From Arachidicoccus terrestris (GTDB taxonomy: Bacteria > Bacteroidota > Bacteroidia > Chitinophagales > Chitinophagaceae), in contig NZ_CP083387.1 in NCBI RefSeq assembly GCF_020042345.1, forward strand, positions 3,410,001 to 3,474,000: 64,000 nucleotides of DNA, read 5' to 3'. Made by a program: the position numbers and the translations under genes. Shown in pieces: positions 54,116-63,529 of the stretch. The first letter of the stretch is position 1; each line of letters opens with the position of its first letter. Below the pieces are notes generated by a model. That model had not been told where the DNA came from. It made no database searches and worked only from the letters and a program-made list of their open reading frames with translations.

Positions 54116-54763
54116 ATGGGACTGAACAACTTTGGGAAAATTTTTATGCCAAAGAATAAGATCTTCTATGATCTGTTTGAAAGTGTGGCAGAAACGCTGA
54201 CCACGATGGGTAAAGAACTCAAACGTATGGTAGATGAGTCCGACAGAGATAAACGAGCAGTTGTTGTTTCCAGACTGGAAGACTTGGAACACAAAAATGA
54301 TGAAGCCACCCATCAGTTATTTACAGAATTAGGCAGGAACTTCATTACACCTTTCGACAGAGAAGATGTTCACGCCCTGGCCATGTCCTTAGATGATGTT
54401 GCAGATTGTATATATGCTTCCGCCAAGAAAATCCACTTTTATAATGTGAATCCGAATGAGTCCAGTATCCAGAAGATGGCTGAGCTTATTGAATTAGGTA
54501 CCAGAGAGATCCAGGTGGCGGTTAATTGCCTGCGCGATATGAAGCACTTAAGAAAAATGACCGAATCCCTGATTCGTATCAATAGTATTGAGAACCAGGC
54601 AGATGATATTTATGATCTGAGTATTGAGAAGCTCTTCCAGGTAGAAGAGGACTTTAAAAGCCTGATTAAGAAGAGGGAAGTGTTTCAGGTAATGGAAAAA
54701 GTAGTTGATAAAATGGAAGATGCCGCTAACACGGTAGAGTCCATTATTATTAAATACTCTTAA
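54116..54763 (+). CDS. DUF47 family protein (PhoU-like Pit accessory)
   Basis: This 215-residue all-helical protein of the TIGR00153/DUF47 family has LNNFGKIFMPKNK at the start, FITPFDREDVHALA in the centre and a helical end rich in acidic and basic residues. These PhoU-like proteins nearly always sit before PiT phosphate transporters and are thought to control them. The pit gene follows after 36 nt. Confidence 0.93.
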   Translation: MGLNNFGKIFMPKNKIFYDLFESVAETLTTMGKELKRMVDESDRDKRAVVVSRLEDLEHKNDEATHQLFTELGRNFITPFDREDVHALAMSLDDVADCIYASAKKIHFYNVNPNESSIQKMAELIELGTREIQVAVNCLRDMKHLRKMTESLIRINSIENQADDIYDLSIEKLFQVEEDFKSLIKKREVFQVMEKVVDKMEDAANTVESIIIKYS

Positions 54764-54799
54764 CACCATACCTTATCACACTTAACATAAAAAGCAGCT

Positions 54800-55843
54800 A
54801 TGTTCGGATTTTCCGCATTATTAATTGTTGTTATTGTCCTGGCCCTGATATTTGATTATATCAATGGTTTCCATGATGCCGCCAATTCAATTGCTACTAT
54901 TGTCTCCACAAAGGTGCTGACGCCTTTTCAGGCGGTACTTTGGGCGGCACTTTGGAATTTTGTCGCCTATTTTATTTTTAAAGAACATAAAGTCGCCAAT
55001 ACAGTTGCTAAGACTATCCATCCGGAATATATCACGATGACGATTATTCTGGCCGGAATTGTTGCTGCTATCATCTGGAATCTGATTACCTGGTGGTTTG
55101 GTATTCCCTCCAGTTCTTCCCATACATTAATCGGAGGTTTTATCGGTGCTGCTTTGGCAAGGATAGGCCACTTTGATGTAATTGAGATGTACAATCTGGG
55201 TAAGACAGTCTTGTTTATCTTTCTGTCACCAATTATTGGGATGTTCCTGGCCTTTGTAATAACAGTAATTATTAATTGGATTGCCAGAAAATCGCACCCG
55301 TATAAAGCGGAAAAGTGGTTTAAAAGACTGCAGCTGGTGTCTTCAGCCGCCTTTAGTCTCGGGCATGGGGGTAATGACGCTCAAAAGGTGATGGGGTTGA
55401 TTACTGTGGCGCTTTTGTTGGATAAGAACGGCGGCGCACCACTGGCGGAAAACGCACCTATTCTGGAAACGATGTTACATAATAACTGGATCCCGCTGGC
55501 CTGTTATACTGCAATTGGTCTTGGGACGATGAGCGGTGGCTGGAAGATCGTTAAAACGATGGGGTCAAGAATCACCAAAGTAACGCCTATTGAAGGTGTC
55601 GCCGCGGAATCTGCGGCGGCTTCTACTTTGATCCTGACAGAAGCCATGGGAGTGCCGGTTAGTACCACGCATACGGTAACCGGTGCGATCATGGGAGTAG
55701 GGGCTACAAAGAGACTTTCCGCGGTACGTTGGGGGGTAACCGTGAACCTGATCTGGGCATGGGTGCTTACGATTCCTGTCAGCGCGTTGATGGCGGCTAT
55801 AGTCTACTGGCTGTTGAGACATCTGTTTAATCTGCCTGCATAA
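54800..55843 (+). CDS. pit: inorganic phosphate transporter, PiT family
   Basis: This 347-residue low-affinity phosphate-cation symporter has about ten membrane helices and the two repeated PiT signatures, GFHDAANSIAT near residue 23 and GHGGNDAQKV near 190. IPSSSSHTLIGG and VPVSTTHTVTGA are the re-entrant hairpins. It forms an operon with the DUF47 gene and is followed by a strong terminator. Confidence 0.95.
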   Translation: MFGFSALLIVVIVLALIFDYINGFHDAANSIATIVSTKVLTPFQAVLWAALWNFVAYFIFKEHKVANTVAKTIHPEYITMTIILAGIVAAIIWNLITWWFGIPSSSSHTLIGGFIGAALARIGHFDVIEMYNLGKTVLFIFLSPIIGMFLAFVITVIINWIARKSHPYKAEKWFKRLQLVSSAAFSLGHGGNDAQKVMGLITVALLLDKNGGAPLAENAPILETMLHNNWIPLACYTAIGLGTMSGGWKIVKTMGSRITKVTPIEGVAAESAAASTLILTEAMGVPVSTTHTVTGAIMGVGATKRLSAVRWGVTVNLIWAWVLTIPVSALMAAIVYWLLRHLFNLPA

Positions 55844-55872
55844 CTTTTACCCAAATCATTGTATTTATAAAT

Positions 55873-55928
55873 AAAGGCAGGATTACGTTTTGATTCTTTT
55901 AGATCGATAACGTAATCCTGCCTTTTTT
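55873..55928 (+). terminator. terminator of the DUF47-pit operon
   Basis: AAAGGCAGGATTACGTT pairs perfectly with AACGTAATCCTGCCTTT over a 19-nt loop, followed by more T. Confidence 0.85.
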
Positions 55929-56256
55929 GATTTGTCCTACAGGGAATTAATAGCTTGCTGCCTGGTTTATACGCTATGTCGCTTTCTGATATAGATTTTT
56001 TTACTGCCCTTTAAATATTAAACCGATTTTAAACAGATCCTTAATCTAGTTCAAATAATAAACTCATTTACTGTATGAATACTGGTCATTTGGTATTATT
56101 TGTATAAAATCTGATAGAATTTGTTGCATTTTAGTAAAAATTTTCTATTACCTTTAGTTTCCTTCCTTCGGATATTGTAAGCTGACTTGTGGAACTGGAA
56201 AAGCCCTGAACAAGGGAATTCAGATCGAAGGAATCCAAGCAGAGATAGGGTGTTAA
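55929..56256. other. intergenic region with a promoter candidate
   Basis: TTTG (56089-56092) and TAGAATTTG (56115-56123) are 22 nt apart, a good Bacteroidota promoter pair, about 290 nt before the DUF1080 gene. The -7 box matches the one before the candidate small RNA near 824. From about 56170 the sequence looks like decayed coding DNA. Confidence 0.45.
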
Positions 56257-56364
56257 GCGGTGGGTTATGCTTTCACGGTAAGCCGGATCTTGACAGTAGA
56301 TATAAATGCTGCAAAGAAGCTTAAAGCAATCGGATATAGCCTTTTAAGCAAAGACATGACTTAG
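56257..56364 (+). pseudogene. possible remnant of a TnpB-like transposase end
   Basis: An open stretch of 35 codons ends in VDINAAKKLKAIGYSLLSK and a stop. VDINAA resembles the DRDxNAA motif at the end of TnpB/OrfB proteins. The same frame upstream reads CGTGKALNKG up to an in-frame TAA at 56254. No start codon or body of the gene remains. The match is short and may be chance. Confidence 0.35.
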
Positions 56365-56409
56365 AGAATGATTCTTATTTTTTCACTACCATAAAATTTA
56401 AAAACGTAT

Positions 56410-57777
56410 ATGAAAACGATTTTAGTAGGCTTAGCATTAATGACGGCAGTGGGTTGTAGTGCCGGGGGAAGTAATGACCAGGCTGATGCGCCATGGGAAC
56501 CCCTGTTTAACGGAAAAGACCTCTCTGGCTGGACACAAAAAGGTGGCAAAGCCGGCTACGAAGTGAAGGATGGCATGGTGGTCGGTAGTACCGTCCATAA
56601 TACACCCAATTCATTTATGTGTACAGATAAAAATTATGGTGATTTTATTCTGGAGCTGGATTATAAGGTAGATCCGTCGATGAACTCGGGTATACAGATT
56701 AGAAGTAATAGTATGCCGGTCTATCAGAATGGTAGAGTACACGGCTATCAGGTCGAGATTGATCCTTCTGACAGAGCCTGGAGTGCAGGCATATATGAAG
56801 AAGCACAACGCGGTTGGCTTGTACCTTTAACCGACAATCCTAAGGCAGGACATGCATTCAAACAAAACGATTGGAACCATTACCGCATTGAGGCTATTGG
56901 TGATACCATCAAAACATGGATCAATGGTATAGCTGCCGCTAATCTGATTGATGACAAGACCCATGATGGTTTTATTGCTCTGCAGGTACATCAGATAGGA
57001 GATAAGGATTCTGCCGGCAAACAGATTATGTGGAAAAATATCCGGATCATCACCAAAGATGTCGCAAAGTACAGCACTCCTTCAACCGCCAAACCCACAT
57101 ATACTAAAAATACGTTGACTGCCGCAGAGCAGAAAGATGGCTGGAAAATGCTTTGGGATGGCAAAACAACTAACGGCTGGCGTGGTGCAAAACTGGATCA
57201 TTTTCCCGACAAGGGCTGGAGTATTGAAAATGGGGAACTGATTGTCAATGCTGCCGATGGTAAAGAATCTGCAGACGGAGGTGATATAGTGACAGTGGAT
57301 CAATATGGCGATTTTGAGTTACGTGTTGATTTTAAGCTGACCAAGGGCGCTAACAGTGGTATCAAATACTACGTAGATCCAGCACTGAATAAAGGTGCCG
57401 GTTCTGCTATTGGCCTGGAATACCAGATACTGGATGATGAAAATCATCCCGATGCTAAATTGGGGGCACAGCCAGGAAGCAGAACTGTTTGTTCCTTGTA
57501 TGATATGATTCAGGCAGATCCGAAAAAACCAATTAACCCGATCGGACAGTGGAATACGGCTTATATTGTTTCTAAGAATAACCATGTAGAACATTGGTTG
57601 AATGGTGTAAAAGTGCTGGAATACGACAGGGGTAGTAAGGATTTTGAACGTTTGGTTAAAGAAAGCAAATATAAAGTGTGGCCTAATTTCGGGTTAGCTA
57701 AAAGGGGACATATCCTGCTGCAGGATCACGGTAATAAAGTGTTCTTCAGAAACGTAAAAATCAAAGCATTAAACTAA
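56410..57777 (+). CDS. DUF1080 (3-keto-disaccharide hydrolase family) lipoprotein, two domains
   Basis: This 455-residue protein has a lipoprotein signal ending in VGC (Cys16). Two similar DUF1080 concanavalin-like domains follow. The first (about 30-220) has [14 protein letters not shown] and NSGIQIRS, the second (about 240-455) has [11 protein letters not shown] and NSGIKYYVD. Members cleave 3-keto-glycosides. Two Tat-exported dehydrogenases follow at once, so the three probably act together on oxidised sugars. Confidence 0.9.
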   Translation: MKTILVGLALMTAVGCSAGGSNDQADAPWEPLFNGKDLSGWTQKGGKAGYEVKDGMVVGSTVHNTPNSFMCTDKNYGDFILELDYKVDPSMNSGIQIRSNSMPVYQNGRVHGYQVEIDPSDRAWSAGIYEEAQRGWLVPLTDNPKAGHAFKQNDWNHYRIEAIGDTIKTWINGIAAANLIDDKTHDGFIALQVHQIGDKDSAGKQIMWKNIRIITKDVAKYSTPSTAKPTYTKNTLTAAEQKDGWKMLWDGKTTNGWRGAKLDHFPDKGWSIENGELIVNAADGKESADGGDIVTVDQYGDFELRVDFKLTKGANSGIKYYVDPALNKGAGSAIGLEYQILDDENHPDAKLGAQPGSRTVCSLYDMIQADPKKPINPIGQWNTAYIVSKNNHVEHWLNGVKVLEYDRGSKDFERLVKESKYKVWPNFGLAKRGHILLQDHGNKVFFRNVKIKALN

Positions 57778-57783
57778 TTTTCA

Positions 57784-59124
57784 ATGACGACAAGAAGAGA
57801 TTTTATATCAAAGACATTACTGAGCAGTGCAGGGCTCATGTTGGGTAAAACGGTCATGAGTATGCCGGCCAGCAGCTATAATAGGATTATCGGCGCTAAT
57901 GACAGGATCAATGTGGCGCTTGCAGGTCTGGGCAGAAGGGTAGGTGCTTATTACGATCCAATGGGCAGAAAAGAAGCGAACGCACAGGTGCTCTATCTGT
58001 GTGATGTGATGCAAAGCCAGCGCGAAAAATGCCTGAAAGCAATTTCTAAACATATTACCAATAAGCCGGTCTTGGAAAATGATATCAGAAAAGTACTGGA
58101 AGACAAGAATGTAGATGTATTGGTCAATGCAACACCGGATCACTGGCATACGCCTGGATCTATTATGGCTATGCATGCCGGCAAAAATGTATATGTAGAA
58201 AAGCCTTGCAGTCATGATATGCAGGAAAATGAATGGTTGGTAGCCACCGCAAAAAAACTGAATAAGGTGGTCCAGATGGGAAATCAGCAACGTTCTTCGG
58301 CACATACCATTGAGATTATTAACGAGATCCATAAGGGTATTATTGGTACGGCTTATAAAGCAGTTGCCTTTTATTCCAATTCCAGGGGGGAGGTACCTAA
58401 ACAGACCAAAGCGCCTGTACCGGATGGATTGGATTGGGAGCTCTGGCAGGGGCCGGCTATCAGAAGAGATTATACAGACAATACATGGGACTATAACTGG
58501 CACTGGTATGGCTGGAATTATGGTACAGCTGAGGCAGGAAATAACGCTACACACGAACTGGATATAGCCAGGTGGGCGCTGGGTGTGGATTACCCTGAGT
58601 ACGCAGAAGTCGAAGGTGCTAAGCGACATTTCCTAAACGATGGATGGGAGATGTATGATACTATTTTGTCTACCTTTAAATTTCCTGAAAACAAGATCAT
58701 CCAGTGGGATGGCAAGAGCCGTAACGGTTATAGCACCTATGGTTCGGACAGAGGAACGATTATTTTCGGGAGTGAAGGGACGGTCTATGTTGACAGAAAT
58801 AAATACCGCTTGATGGACAGAACGGGTAAGCTGGTTAAAAAATTTGACAGTAGTAGCCATGAAGCAGGGAATGCCCTGGGTGGTGGTGGCGATACTACTA
58901 CAGATCACATGATTAATTTTTTAAACACCATTAGAGGTAAAGAAAAATTACATGCGCCTATCGCGGATGCCAGTATTTCTATGGCTATGGTACATTACAC
59001 CAATATGGCGTACCGCAGCGGCAAAGGCTTTACAGTTAATCCCAAAAATGGCCAAGTGCAGGATGCCGAAGTCCAGAAACTTTGGGGGCGACAATATGCC
59101 TCTGGTTGGCAGCCTAAAATCTGA
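57784..59124 (+). CDS. Gfo/Idh/MocA oxidoreductase, Tat-exported
   Basis: This 446-residue protein begins TTRRDFISKTLLSSAG, a twin-arginine signal. The Rossmann part starts INVALAGLGRRV, and EKPCSHD carries the conserved Lys of this family. HELDIARWALGVDYP belongs to the catalytic C-terminal domain. These enzymes oxidise or reduce sugars with NAD(P). It begins 6 nt after the DUF1080 gene, so the pair is clearly co-transcribed. Confidence 0.92.
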   Translation: MTTRRDFISKTLLSSAGLMLGKTVMSMPASSYNRIIGANDRINVALAGLGRRVGAYYDPMGRKEANAQVLYLCDVMQSQREKCLKAISKHITNKPVLENDIRKVLEDKNVDVLVNATPDHWHTPGSIMAMHAGKNVYVEKPCSHDMQENEWLVATAKKLNKVVQMGNQQRSSAHTIEIINEIHKGIIGTAYKAVAFYSNSRGEVPKQTKAPVPDGLDWELWQGPAIRRDYTDNTWDYNWHWYGWNYGTAEAGNNATHELDIARWALGVDYPEYAEVEGAKRHFLNDGWEMYDTILSTFKFPENKIIQWDGKSRNGYSTYGSDRGTIIFGSEGTVYVDRNKYRLMDRTGKLVKKFDSSSHEAGNALGGGGDTTTDHMINFLNTIRGKEKLHAPIADASISMAMVHYTNMAYRSGKGFTVNPKNGQVQDAEVQKLWGRQYASGWQPKI

Positions 59125-59155
59125 TAACTTATTGCATAAAAATGAATATATTAAA

Positions 59156-60493
59156 ATGAAAGATAGCAGTAGACGGTCCTTTATTAAAAACGGATCCATT
59201 ATTGCGGCCGGTGCCGGAGTGGCGTCTTTATTGCCACTGGATTTGCTGGCTGCAGCGAGAAAGAAGATAGCCCCTTCGGACAAGATCCGTGTGGCGGCAA
59301 TCGGCGTAAATGGCATGGGCTTTTCTGATTTAAAATCGATTCTTAAGAATCCGGAGGTTACAGTAGCTTCTATCGTGGATGTAGATGAGAGGGTATCAGC
59401 CAAGAGGTCCGCGGAATTGGCAAAACAGGGTTTTAAAGTCAATACCTTAATAGATTACCGGAAGGTATTAGACGATAAAAATATTGATGCCGTTATTATC
59501 GGTACGCCGGACCACTGGCATGCCAAGATGATGGTAGATGCCTGTAACGCCGGGAAAGATGTTTACTGTGAGAAACCGACCGGACACTCGATCGAAGAGT
59601 GCCGTGTGATGGTGGAGGCACAGAAAAAATATGGCAACGCCGTTCAGGTAGGGCAGTGGCAACGAAGTCAGAAGCATTTTAAAGACGCCGTTGATTTTGT
59701 GCAATCAGGGAAGCTGGGTAAAGTAAGGTTGGTAAAAACCTGGGCTTATATTGGCTGGAAGGATTCCATTCCTGTAGAACCAGACAGCCCTGTCCCACCA
59801 GGCGTACATTATGACCAATGGTTGGGTCCCGCTCCTAAAAGACCGTTTAATATCAATCGATTCCACTTTAGTTTTCGGTGGTTCTATGATTATGCCGGCG
59901 GGCTGATGACTGATTGGGGCGTGCATATGATTGATTATGCGATGCTCGGCATGAAGGCCAGCCACCGTTTTCCCAAGTCAGTAGCTGCTATTGGCGGCAA
60001 GACAGGTTATCCGGATGATGCTCAGCAATGGCCGGACACGATGAGTGCGGTTTATGACTTTGGTGATTTTAATATGGTTTGGGAACAAGCCATGGGCATT
60101 GGCGGAGGTCCTTATGGTAGAGGACATGGCGTCGCATTTATCGGCAACAACGGAACTTTAGTGCTTGACAGAGGCGGTTGGGAAGTGATTCCGGAAAAGA
60201 AAAGCTCTGGCTATTTGATGGAAGCGGTTCCGAAACAAAAATCTGTGGATAATGGTCTGGACCTGCACACGAAAAATTTTGTGGAGGTCATTAAATCAAG
60301 AAAGCTCTCGGATTTAAAAACACCCATTGAGGATGGGTGTCAGGTCGCGATGAATTGCTGTATGGGCAATATAGCCCAAAGGGTCCAAAAAACGATCCAT
60401 TGGGACAGTCAGGCACTGCAGTTCACGGACAAACAGAGCAATCAGTACCTGAAATCTGAATATCACAATTCAATTGCCTTTCCTAAAGTATAG
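59156..60493 (+). CDS. Gfo/Idh/MocA oxidoreductase, Tat-exported (second)
   Basis: This 445-residue protein with twin-arginine signal SSRRSFIKNGSIIAAG and the active-site EKPTGHS is a homologue of the previous one but clearly diverged. I start it at the ATG at 59156, 31 nt after the previous gene. A longer frame from 58952 overlaps that gene and puts unrelated residues before the signal. MTDWGVHMIDYAMLG is the catalytic part. Third gene of the ketosugar-type cluster, ended by a terminator. Confidence 0.92.
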   Translation: MKDSSRRSFIKNGSIIAAGAGVASLLPLDLLAAARKKIAPSDKIRVAAIGVNGMGFSDLKSILKNPEVTVASIVDVDERVSAKRSAELAKQGFKVNTLIDYRKVLDDKNIDAVIIGTPDHWHAKMMVDACNAGKDVYCEKPTGHSIEECRVMVEAQKKYGNAVQVGQWQRSQKHFKDAVDFVQSGKLGKVRLVKTWAYIGWKDSIPVEPDSPVPPGVHYDQWLGPAPKRPFNINRFHFSFRWFYDYAGGLMTDWGVHMIDYAMLGMKASHRFPKSVAAIGGKTGYPDDAQQWPDTMSAVYDFGDFNMVWEQAMGIGGGPYGRGHGVAFIGNNGTLVLDRGGWEVIPEKKSSGYLMEAVPKQKSVDNGLDLHTKNFVEVIKSRKLSDLKTPIEDGCQVAMNCCMGNIAQRVQKTIHWDSQALQFTDKQSNQYLKSEYHNSIAFPKV

Positions 60494-60532
60494 GAACGTT
60501 ATTAAACCTAGAGCAATCTCAAATAGTAAGGT

Positions 60533-60590
60533 AAACGTCGTAAGCGCATCGGTGGTCAATAGGTCTGCCGGTATTCTTGCGACGTTTTTA
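60533..60590 (+). terminator. terminator of the DUF1080 cluster
   Basis: AAACGTCGTAAG pairs with CTTGCGACGTTT (one G-U pair) and is followed by TTTAT, 40 nt after the last gene of the cluster. The loop is 31 nt and can pair inside. Confidence 0.7.
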
Positions 60591-60733
60591 TAGGCTTAAT
60601 ACCGCGGAATATAAATGCTTTTTAAGCTTTCGGGTCTTTTTAACTAAATCGATTGCGGAGATTCGGATGGTTAGCGAACAGTTAATTGCAAAAACTGGGC
60701 TATTTTTACACCTCAATAATAAAACCCTGGTTT

Positions 60734-61795
60734 ATGGCAAAAAAGAAAATCCTGGTAACAGGAGGATGTGGATATATCGGTGCACACACCGTCGTCGATC
60801 TTATGGAAAATGGTTTTGAAGTGGTCTCTATAGATGATCACTCTAAATCTACTACCTTACTTCTGGATGGCATTGAACGAATTACAGGCAAAAAACTGAA
60901 AAATTATAAAGTAGATCTGAAAAACTGGCAGGATACACGTGCTGTTTTTCAGGAGAATGCAGATATTGAAGGCGTGATCCATTTCGCTGCTTATAAAGCA
61001 GTAGGGGAATCCGTAGGGCAGCCTCTTGAATATTATGAGAACAATCTGGAATCCCTTATCAATGTACTTAAATGTGTTGCAGAGTTTAATATCGGGCAGT
61101 TTGTGTTCTCTTCTTCATGCACAGTATATGGAAGCCCGGATAAAATGCCGGTAACAGAAGATTCGCCTATTAAGGATGCTGAATCCCCTTATGGTGCTAC
61201 TAAACAGATGGGAGAGCGGATTATTCAGGATTTTGCCAAGGTACACGATACAAAAACGATCCTGCTACGTTATTTTAATCCTGTAGGGGCTCACCCGTCA
61301 ATTGAGATTGGAGAAATTCCATTGGGCAAACCTCAGAATCTGGTTCCGGCTATTACACAGACTGCTATTGGTAAGCTTCCGCAAATGACCGTATTTGGAG
61401 CAGATTATGATACGCGTGACGGAAGTTGTCTGCGTGATTTTATTCATGTATCGGATATTGCCCATGCCCATACGCTGGCTTTGAATTATCTGCTGGAAGA
61501 CAGAAACCAGTCCAGTTGTGACGTGTTTAACCTGGGCACAGGAAATGGGGTAACCGTACTGGAAGCTATTAAGGCCTTTGAAAAAGTTAGCGGCGAGAAA
61601 CTCAATTATGTGATAGGTCCGAACCGGCCCGGCGATATTGTGGCGATCTATGCGAACAACCAACATGCCGTCGATAGCCTTAAATGGGATATCCGCTATG
61701 ACTTAGATGAAATGATGCATACCGCCTGGGCTTGGGAAAAGAAAATGGCTGTTGACGGCAGGTATTCCAATCAGGAGAAATCTGTCTTAAATTAA
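60734..61795 (+). CDS. galE: UDP-glucose 4-epimerase
   Basis: Interconverts UDP-glucose and UDP-galactose. The protein has about 353 residues, counted from the ATG at 60734; an earlier start at 60686 adds 16 residues without family match. Motifs: NAD-binding VTGGCGYIGAHT, the catalytic SSSCTVYG (Ser) and SPYGATKQ (Tyr-Lys), RYFNPVGAHPS and VGPNRPGDIV. Probably supplies sugars for surface polysaccharide. Confidence 0.95.
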   Translation: MAKKKILVTGGCGYIGAHTVVDLMENGFEVVSIDDHSKSTTLLLDGIERITGKKLKNYKVDLKNWQDTRAVFQENADIEGVIHFAAYKAVGESVGQPLEYYENNLESLINVLKCVAEFNIGQFVFSSSCTVYGSPDKMPVTEDSPIKDAESPYGATKQMGERIIQDFAKVHDTKTILLRYFNPVGAHPSIEIGEIPLGKPQNLVPAITQTAIGKLPQMTVFGADYDTRDGSCLRDFIHVSDIAHAHTLALNYLLEDRNQSSCDVFNLGTGNGVTVLEAIKAFEKVSGEKLNYVIGPNRPGDIVAIYANNQHAVDSLKWDIRYDLDEMMHTAWAWEKKMAVDGRYSNQEKSVLN

Positions 61796-61863
61796 AAAAA
61801 ATTCAATGTATTTGTTTATCTTGCAGCTTATCTCATTGTAAACAAAATTATTAAAAACGTATT

Positions 61864-62832
61864 ATGCATTTAGAAGATATTAAGCTTCAAAACGAAAAGG
61901 AAACCCGTGCGGGCTTTGGAGACGGCATCTATGAGATTGCTAAGGAAAATAAGGATGTTGTTGTCTTGACTGCTGATCTGGCCGGATCCTTCAAATTAGG
62001 CCCGTTTATCAAAGACTTTTCTGATCGCTACTATGAAATGGGGATTGCAGAGGCCAATATGATGGGCACTGCAGCCGGTCTGACTATTGGGGGTAAAATA
62101 CCGTATACGACTACCTTCGCTAATTTTAGTACGGGACGTGTCTATGATCAGATTCGTCAGAGCATTGCCTATAGTGGCAAGAATGTTAAGATCTGTGCAA
62201 GCCATGCCGGTCTTACTTTAGGTGAAGACGGTGCGACCCACCAGATCCTGGAAGATATTGGTATGATGAAAATGCTGCCGGGGATGACTGTCATCAATCC
62301 TTGTGATTATAACCAAACAAAGGCTGCTACTAAAGCCATTGCCAGCCATAACGGCCCGGTATATCTGCGCTTTCACCGTCCTAAATGGGCTAATTTTACG
62401 ACAGAAAACGGTAGTGACTTTGTTATTGGTAAAGCACAGTTAATGGCAGAAGGTACTGATGTATCGATTTTTGCCTGTGGGCATCTGGTATGGTATGCGA
62501 TCGAAGCTGCACGAGCCTTGAAAGAAAAAGGGATCAGTGCAGAAGTAATTAATTTACATACGATTAAGCCTCTGGATGAAGAGGCGGTGGTTCGTTCGAT
62601 CCGTAAAACGGGGTGTGCCGTTACTTGTGAAGAACATAATATTTGGGGTGGACTCGGAGAGTCCGTTGCTCATGTAGCCGGACAGTACAATCCTGTTCCT
62701 ATTGAATTTATCGGAACAAAGGACACATTTGGTGAGAGTGGCAAGCCTGTTGACCTATTAGACAAATATGGATTGACGCCTAGATTTATTGTAGCGGCTG
62801 CTGAAAAGGTAGTTGAACGCAAAAAAGGCTAG
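61864..62832 (+). CDS. transketolase C-terminal subunit
   Basis: This 322-residue protein has the pyrimidine-binding and C-terminal parts of a transketolase. The conserved Glu lies in MGIAEANMMGTAAGL, with TTFANFSTGRVYDQIRQS and GLTLGEDGATHQ after it. It is a stand-alone second subunit of a split transketolase. The N-terminal thiamine-diphosphate subunit is not next to it and must be elsewhere. It could also serve a DXS-like reaction, but the length and motifs fit transketolase best. Confidence 0.87.
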   Translation: MHLEDIKLQNEKETRAGFGDGIYEIAKENKDVVVLTADLAGSFKLGPFIKDFSDRYYEMGIAEANMMGTAAGLTIGGKIPYTTTFANFSTGRVYDQIRQSIAYSGKNVKICASHAGLTLGEDGATHQILEDIGMMKMLPGMTVINPCDYNQTKAATKAIASHNGPVYLRFHRPKWANFTTENGSDFVIGKAQLMAEGTDVSIFACGHLVWYAIEAARALKEKGISAEVINLHTIKPLDEEAVVRSIRKTGCAVTCEEHNIWGGLGESVAHVAGQYNPVPIEFIGTKDTFGESGKPVDLLDKYGLTPRFIVAAAEKVVERKKG

Positions 62833-62856
62833 GGCGACCATTTAAGGAATAAAATC

Positions 62857-62894
62857 AGGAACCTGCTTGGATTAAAGCAGGTTTTCCTATTTTT
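62857..62894 (+). terminator. terminator after the transketolase subunit
   Basis: AGGAACCTGCTT pairs with AAGCAGGTTTTCCT (two-base bulge) over a 6-nt loop, followed by ATTTTT. Confidence 0.75.
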
Positions 62895-62937
62895 ACCGGA
62901 ATTTTGTTATTAGTAGGACTTATAGTAGTAATAATCT

Positions 62938-63486
62938 ATGATTTTAGACGACGGTGAGCTTTTAAGGCTTTTCAGGCAGGAAACAACCCGGGAAAGTGCT
63001 TTTACTGATATAATTAAAAAATATCAGGAAAAACTTTATTGGCATATCCGCCGCATGGTGGTTAGCCATGATGACGCCAATGATGTTTTGCAAAATGTTT
63101 TTATCAAGGTCTGGAAGGCCCTGGATGGATTCAGGGAGGATAGCCAGCTCTATACTTGGTTGTACCGGATTGCCACAAACGAATCCCTTACTTTTTTGGA
63201 ACAACAGAAAAGGAAGGGGTCGGTGAGTTTTGATGATGTCGAGAGCGGCCTTTCCAATAAGATCAAAGCCGATGATGGTTTTGATGCCAAAAAACTGGAA
63301 TGGAAATTGCAGTTGGCCATCCAACAACTCCCAGAAAAGCAAAGACTTGTGTTCAATTTACGGTATTATGATGAAATGCCCTATGAGCAAATGAGCCGGG
63401 TACTGGATACCAGCGAAGGTGCGCTAAAGGCCAGCTATCACCATGCGGCAAAAAAAATAGAGGAATTTATCAGAAATAGCGATTAA
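62938..63486 (+). CDS. ECF-type RNA polymerase sigma factor
   Basis: This 182-residue sigma-70-like factor has region 2 with HDDANDVLQNVFIKVWKAL and YTWLYRIATNESL, and region 4 with LPEKQRLVFNLRYYDEMPYEQMSRVLDTSEGALKASYHHA, the helix-turn-helix for the -35 site. Regions 3 and 1 are missing, as in the ECF class. It is followed 43 nt later by a gene with repeats typical of genes next to such sigma factors in Bacteroidota. Confidence 0.93.
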   Translation: MILDDGELLRLFRQETTRESAFTDIIKKYQEKLYWHIRRMVVSHDDANDVLQNVFIKVWKALDGFREDSQLYTWLYRIATNESLTFLEQQKRKGSVSFDDVESGLSNKIKADDGFDAKKLEWKLQLAIQQLPEKQRLVFNLRYYDEMPYEQMSRVLDTSEGALKASYHHAAKKIEEFIRNSD

Positions 63487-63529
63487 ACGAAAGTCTATTT
63501 GGGTTGTCGAATGATAAGTTAATACTAAA

